NCBI RefSeq assembly: GCF_030865425.1
Contig: NZ_JAVFCB010000004.1
Coordinates: 1-64,000 of the forward strand
Direction of reading: 5' to 3'
Origin: Microbacterium capsulatum
GTDB taxonomy: Bacteria; Actinomycetota; Actinomycetes; Actinomycetales; Microbacteriaceae
DNA length: 64,000 nt
The position numbers were made by a program, and so were the translations under genes. Below the pieces are notes generated by a model, which did not search any database, was not told the DNA's origin, and was given only the letters and a program-made list of their open reading frames with translations. Below, piece after piece: positions 60,381-64,000 of this stretch; the first letter of the stretch is position 1; every line of letters starts with the position of its first letter.

Positions 60381-61928
60381 TCAGGCCTCCATGTCCAGGT
60401 CGCCGACGGCCTTCGCGCGGATGCGCGTGGCGTTGCCGGGGAGGTACGGGATCGGGACCTCGTCGAAGTCGATGATCGAGACCGTGGACGGCTTCGCGCC
60501 GGCGGCGATGGCCTTGTCGATCGCCTCGGCGCGGACCGCGGCGACGGTCTCGTCGCGCTCGCCGGGGGCGATCGCATAGACCTTGTCGATCTCGCCGCCG
60601 ACCTGGGCGATCGAGGCGCCGATCGCGTTCGCGACGGCGTAGTTCTCCGGGCGGTGCACCGTGCCGAACAGCTCGAGCGCGTCGGGCAGCAGGATGGATC
60701 CGCCGCCGACCGCGACGACCGCGATCGGCTCGGGGGACGTGCGCATCCGGTCCACGGCCTCGGAGACGCGCTCGGCGATCCGGTCGAGCACGCGGGTGAC
60801 GAACGCCGGGTCGAGGTGCGCGACCTTGGCCGGGTCGCCGACCTCGGCGCGGCCGGCCGCGACGGCGATGTCGGTGGCGGTGAGGGTGGATCCGCCGAAG
60901 ACGAGCGCCTCGGTGGTCAGCCGGTAGCCGACGGACGCGGGGCCGACCTCGGCGGTCTCGGTGTCGACGATGCTGCCGCCGCCGATGCCGAGGGAGAGCA
61001 CGTCGGGCATGCGGAAGTTGGTGCGGATCCCGGCGACCTTGACCTCGTTCGCCGTCTCCCGCGGGAAGCCGTTCACGAGCAGGCCGATGTCGGCCGTGGT
61101 GCCGCCCACGTCGATCACGGCGCAGTCCTGCAGGCCGCTCGTGGCCGCGGCCCCGCGCATCGAGTTCGTCGGGCCGGAGGCGAACGTCGCCACGGGGTAG
61201 CGGCGGACGTAGTCCTCGTCCATGAGCGTGCCGTCGTTCTGGCTGAGGAAGATCGGCGCCTCGATGCCGTGCGCGCGGACCGCGGCGGTCAGGCCGTCGA
61301 CGATCTCGGAGGCGAGCTCGCGCAGCGCCGCGTTGATGATGGTGGCGTTCTCGCGCTCGAGGATCCCGATCCGGCCGATCTCGTGCGAGAGCGAGATCGC
61401 GACGTCGTCGCCGAGCACCTCGCCGACGATCTCCGCGGCGCGGACCTCGAGGTCGTGGTTGACCGGGCTGAACACGGACGAGATCGCGACGGAGCGGATC
61501 CCGTGCTGCTTCATGTCGGCGGCGTGCGCGCGCAGCTCGTCGGGGTCGATCGGGGAGATCGGACGGCCGTCGAACTCGTAGCCGCCGTGGGCGAGGTAGC
61601 TGCGGGCCTGCGCGGCGTCGATGAGCACCTCGGGCCAATCCACGAGCGGGGGCAGGGCGCGGGTGGCGGGCAGGCCCAGCCGCAGGGCCGCAGTCGGGGC
61701 GAGGCGGTTCGCCTGCACGAGGGCGTTGATGAAGTGCGTGGTACCGATCATCACGGCGTCGATGTCGGATCCCTCGAAGGGGTGGCGGGCGCGCAGATCC
61801 TCGATCGCCTGCACGATGCCATCGGTGACGTCCGGGGTGGTGGAGTGCTTCACCCCGGCGAGGGTGGTCGTGCCGTCCATGAGGACGGCGTCGGTGTTCG
61901 TGCCTCCGACGTCGATGCCGATGTGCAT
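60381..61928 (-). CDS. Hydantoinase/5-oxoprolinase A-type protein
   Basis: A 515-residue HyuA-type protein of the ATP-dependent hydantoinase/oxoprolinase class (actin-like ATPase fold). N-terminal HIGIDVGGTNTDAVLMDG binds ATP phosphate; CAVIDVGGTTADIGLLVNG is the second phosphate loop, and VLSLGIGGGSIVDTETAEVG follows. It is the short form, without a HyuB domain, and no HyuB gene is adjacent. The DUF917 proteins occupy that position instead. First gene after the NCS1 permease; probably opens or activates a five-membered cyclic amide. Confidence 0.9.
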   Translation of the reverse strand: MHIGIDVGGTNTDAVLMDGTTTLAGVKHSTTPDVTDGIVQAIEDLRARHPFEGSDIDAVMIGTTHFINALVQANRLAPTAALRLGLPATRALPPLVDWPEVLIDAAQARSYLAHGGYEFDGRPISPIDPDELRAHAADMKQHGIRSVAISSVFSPVNHDLEVRAAEIVGEVLGDDVAISLSHEIGRIGILERENATIINAALRELASEIVDGLTAAVRAHGIEAPIFLSQNDGTLMDEDYVRRYPVATFASGPTNSMRGAAATSGLQDCAVIDVGGTTADIGLLVNGFPRETANEVKVAGIRTNFRMPDVLSLGIGGGSIVDTETAEVGPASVGYRLTTEALVFGGSTLTATDIAVAAGRAEVGDPAKVAHLDPAFVTRVLDRIAERVSEAVDRMRTSPEPIAVVAVGGGSILLPDALELFGTVHRPENYAVANAIGASIAQVGGEIDKVYAIAPGERDETVAAVRAEAIDKAIAAGAKPSTVSIIDFDEVPIPYLPGNATRIRAKAVGDLDMEA

Positions 61929-61989
61929 GGTTCTCGCTTTCGTAGATGCTTCGTGAGCGGGTGTGCGGCGTCTGCGCGCTGCGGTGGAT

Positions 61990-62026
61990 TCCCGCGGGGC
62001 GCCAGGAGGAGCCGCGCCCCGCGGGA
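61990..62026 (-). terminator. Hairpin between permease and HyuA gene
   Basis: 12-bp perfect arms TCCCGCGGGGCG/CGCCCCGCGGGA (61990-62001 and 62015-62026) with a 13-nt loop, directly after the permease stop. Probably partial termination, giving more permease than enzyme transcript. Confidence 0.65.
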
Positions 62027-62034
62027 GGTCGGGG

Positions 62035-63372
62035 TCAGGCCGTCGCGGCCTCGGCGGGGATCTCCGCCTGGCGGGTGGGCGCGGCGCCGACGCCGCGGAC
62101 GAGGCCGAGCTTGCCGGCGACGATGTACAGGATCATCGACAGGAAGAGGCTGATCAGCGACGGGATCCCCCAGGTGACGAAGTAGCCGACGAGGGAGGAG
62201 ATCAGCCAGATCACGATCGTCGCGGGCACGATCCGCGGGGCGACGGCCGGGAGCACGCCCTGCTCGCGGCTCTCGTCGAGCTCGCGCCGCCAGCGACGGA
62301 CGATGAAGTACTCGGCGACCATGATCCCGGCGATCGGCGGGAAGGCGACGCTCAGCACGATGAGGAACTGCGTGAACTGGCCGAGGATGCCGGCGGCGGC
62401 GAGCACCGAGCCGACGACGCCGAGCACGATGGTGGTGCTGACGCGGTGCAGGTTCTTGCCGAACGTGGTGGAGATGAAGTTCACCAGACCCAGGGTCGAG
62501 GAGTACAGGTTCCAGTCGTTGATCTTCAGCGTGCCGGTGATGACGATGACGAGGCCGATGAGGCCGACCGAGCTGGTCACGATCGCGACGATGTCGCCGG
62601 ACTTCGCGGCGTGCGCCAGGAGCACCCCGGCCAGGCCGATCACGAACTCGCCGAGGGTGACGCCGACCACGGTCTGCTTCACCACGTCTGCGCGGGAGCG
62701 GTTGTAGCGGGTCATGTCGCCGGTGATGATCGCGCCGACGATGAGGCCGCCGGCGACGATGCCGGTGCCCGCCCACACGCTGATGTGCGGGCCGGGAGCG
62801 GCGCTGGCGATCAGCGAGCCGATGTCGTGGCGGCTGAGCTCCGAGATCACCGACCAGCCGACGAGCACGAGGAACAGCGGCACGGTGATGTTGGCGAGCC
62901 ACTGCATGCCGAGGAAGCCGAAGGCGACGATCGCGGTGACCGCGAGGCCGAACAGCAGGCTCCACAGCCAGGGCGGCAGCACGCCGGGCATGAGCGCGTT
63001 CAGCGACTGTGCGGAGATCGCGGACTGGATCCCGAACCAGCCGATCAGGCTGATGCCGATCGCGAGGCCGACGAGGGACGCGCCGATCTCGCCGAAGCCG
63101 GTCCACCGGGCCAGCAGCGCCGTGTTCAGGCCCTCGCGCTGGCCGATGAAGCCGACGATGCACATGATCACCTCGAGGATGAGGGATCCGAGCAGGAACG
63201 CGAGCGCGGCCTCGCCGAATGTCATGCCGTAGCCGAGGGTGGCGCCGAGCAGGAACTGGGAGAGCGCGGAGACCTGGCCGAAGCGCTGGACGGCGATGCC
63301 GAACCAGGGCTTGCGGGCCTGGGGTGTCACACGGGAGAGGGCGAAGTCGTCGTGCGTCGCGATGTGGGCCAT
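62035..63372 (-). CDS. NCS1-family cytosine/hydantoin-type permease
   Basis: A 445-residue NCS1 (CodB-type) transporter with about 12 helices, beginning MAHIATHDDFALSRVTPQAR. Helical regions include FLLGATLGYGMTFGEAALAF and GWFGIQSAISAQSLNALMPG, typical of CodB-like symporters. Given the HyuA/DUF917 genes behind it, the cargo is likely a hydantoin, imidazole or pyrimidine derivative. Start ATG 63372 with GGAAAAG-type upstream sequence; divergent from hutH. Confidence 0.9.
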   Translation of the reverse strand: MAHIATHDDFALSRVTPQARKPWFGIAVQRFGQVSALSQFLLGATLGYGMTFGEAALAFLLGSLILEVIMCIVGFIGQREGLNTALLARWTGFGEIGASLVGLAIGISLIGWFGIQSAISAQSLNALMPGVLPPWLWSLLFGLAVTAIVAFGFLGMQWLANITVPLFLVLVGWSVISELSRHDIGSLIASAAPGPHISVWAGTGIVAGGLIVGAIITGDMTRYNRSRADVVKQTVVGVTLGEFVIGLAGVLLAHAAKSGDIVAIVTSSVGLIGLVIVITGTLKINDWNLYSSTLGLVNFISTTFGKNLHRVSTTIVLGVVGSVLAAAGILGQFTQFLIVLSVAFPPIAGIMVAEYFIVRRWRRELDESREQGVLPAVAPRIVPATIVIWLISSLVGYFVTWGIPSLISLFLSMILYIVAGKLGLVRGVGAAPTRQAEIPAEAATA

Positions 63373-63565
63373 GGGCTTTTCCTTCGGGAAGGGGATGATT
63401 CCGCCCACGCTAATTCGACGGTGCGAGATGCACTATGTGCGATCAGCACTGATCTGAGGATGTCTTCGACATAACGCACATTCATGGATGATCACGGGCG
63501 TACGGGCGGGCGCGGTCGCGCGCGTGTCGAAGCGTCCCCGCGCGATCTGCCCCCGGTATGCCATT

Positions 63566-63583
63566 TGTCTGGAATCACAGACA
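63566..63583. promoter_or_regulatory. TGTCTG/CAGACA inverted repeat before hutH
   Basis: TGTCTG-N6-CAGACA lies 54 bp before the hutH start, in the divergent region with the permease. A second inverted pair, TATGTGCG (63433-63440) and CGCACAT (63475-63481), lies nearer the permease. Both are plausible regulator sites of unknown owner. Confidence 0.45.
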
Positions 63584-63636
63584 GGCCTCCTCGAAACCGC
63601 CTGTTCCGAGCCCGCCCGAGGGTGTGGAATCATCTC

Positions 63637-64000
63637 ATGCCCCACACTTCCCCCGTCACCATCGGTTCGACGCCGCTGCGTCCCGAGGATGTCGTCGCCA
63701 TCGCCCGCCACCACGCCCCGGTCGTCATCGACGCCGGCGCGCTCGACCGCGTCGCGGCCGCCCGCGGCGTCATCGACGGCATGGCCGCCGACCCGAAGCC
63801 GCACTACGGCGTCTCGACCGGCTTCGGCGCCCTCGCCACCACCTTCATCGCCCCGGAGCGCCGCCGCCAGCTGCAGCTCAGCCTGATCCGCTCGCACGCG
63901 GCCGGCACGGGCGCCGAGGTCGAGACCGAGGTCGTCCGCGCGCTGCAGCTGCTGCGCCTGCAGACCCTCGCCTCCGGGCACACCGGCGTCCGCACCCAGG
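63637..64000 (+). CDS. hutH: Histidine ammonia-lyase (N-terminal part)
   Basis: 121 complete codons of HutH, which deaminates histidine to urocanate. KPHYGVSTGFGALATTFIAP (with the conserved Tyr and GFG) and QLQLSLIRSHAAGTG identify the family. The MIO-forming Ala-Ser-Gly lies beyond the window end. ATG 63637. Divergent from the NCS1/HyuA/DUF917 operon, which hints that the whole set may concern histidine or a histidine-like compound. Ergothioneine-type lyases belong to the same general fold but the start seen here looks like an ordinary HutH. Confidence 0.93.
   Translation, partial: MPHTSPVTIGSTPLRPEDVVAIARHHAPVVIDAGALDRVAAARGVIDGMAADPKPHYGVSTGFGALATTFIAPERRRQLQLSLIRSHAAGTGAEVETEVVRALQLLRLQTLASGHTGVRTQ

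Overview
The window is high-GC actinobacterial chromosome. A genus in Microbacteriaceae, most likely Microbacterium, fits best. The evidence is strongly GC-biased codon use, many GTG and TTG starts, an Lsr2 nucleoid protein, a DtxR/IdeR-type regulator, a DUF222-HNH relic, the galU / 5-formyl-THF cyclo-ligase / fmdB / mscL neighbourhood, and a LAxTG (sortase E type) surface protein. This placement is inferred from gene content; no search was run.

Layout. 0-0.2 kb: C-terminus of a transposase followed by four 26-bp tandem repeats. 0.3-9.3 kb: housekeeping and small functions. These are serC, an iron-type regulator, two tandem M23 peptidases with duplicated promoters and leaders, HNH genes (one broken), tRNA-Arg, lsr2, a guanidinium exporter under a guanidine-III riboswitch, a LuxR-type regulator, and an O6-alkylguanine transferase homologue without its catalytic cysteine. 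9.5-18.9 kb: a 1218-residue helicase-like protein with degenerate active sites, then mscL, fmdB, 5-FCL, galU, an acetyltransferase, an MFS pump and a membrane protein. 19.0-20.8 kb: tRNA-Ala(CGC) followed by a 1.7-kb island bounded by 43-bp direct repeats, holding a transposase remnant, a VapBC toxin-antitoxin pair and a small membrane-protein operon. 20.8-35.5 kb: membrane protein, flavodoxin-like protein, histidine phosphatase, FHA protein, a giant DUF11-repeat surface protein, and a CDP-glycerol transferase/GT4 fusion next to a GT39-like glycosyltransferase.

35.6-64 kb is catabolic and transport territory. It holds (a) a YtcJ-type amidohydrolase plus NCS1 permease with a divergent LacI regulator; (b) a 10-kb block of peptidase E, an IclR regulator and a complete dipeptide-type ABC importer interleaved with an M20 peptidase, DUF1177 and AroM; (c) ilvD and an XRE regulator with a clear palindromic operator, and a second GT39-like gene; (d) a minus-strand run of NCS1 permease, HyuA-type hydantoinase/oxoprolinase, three DUF917 paralogues, PucR and IclR regulators, divergent from a histidine ammonia-lyase gene cut by the window end. 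Blocks (b) and (d) look like two import-and-hydrolyse pathways for peptide or hydantoin/imidazole-type compounds; the substrates are inferred.

Non-coding structure is rich. A composite palindrome with 23-bp perfect arms occurs at 40.1 and 50.2 kb, on both sides of block (b) and each time between convergent genes. Another family ending in GTCGTTGAGCGAG sits beside both GT39-like genes. The guanidine-III riboswitch has an anti-SD hairpin that competes with the aptamer, and a 37-codon leader ORF ends inside the loop of a terminator ahead of an HNH gene.
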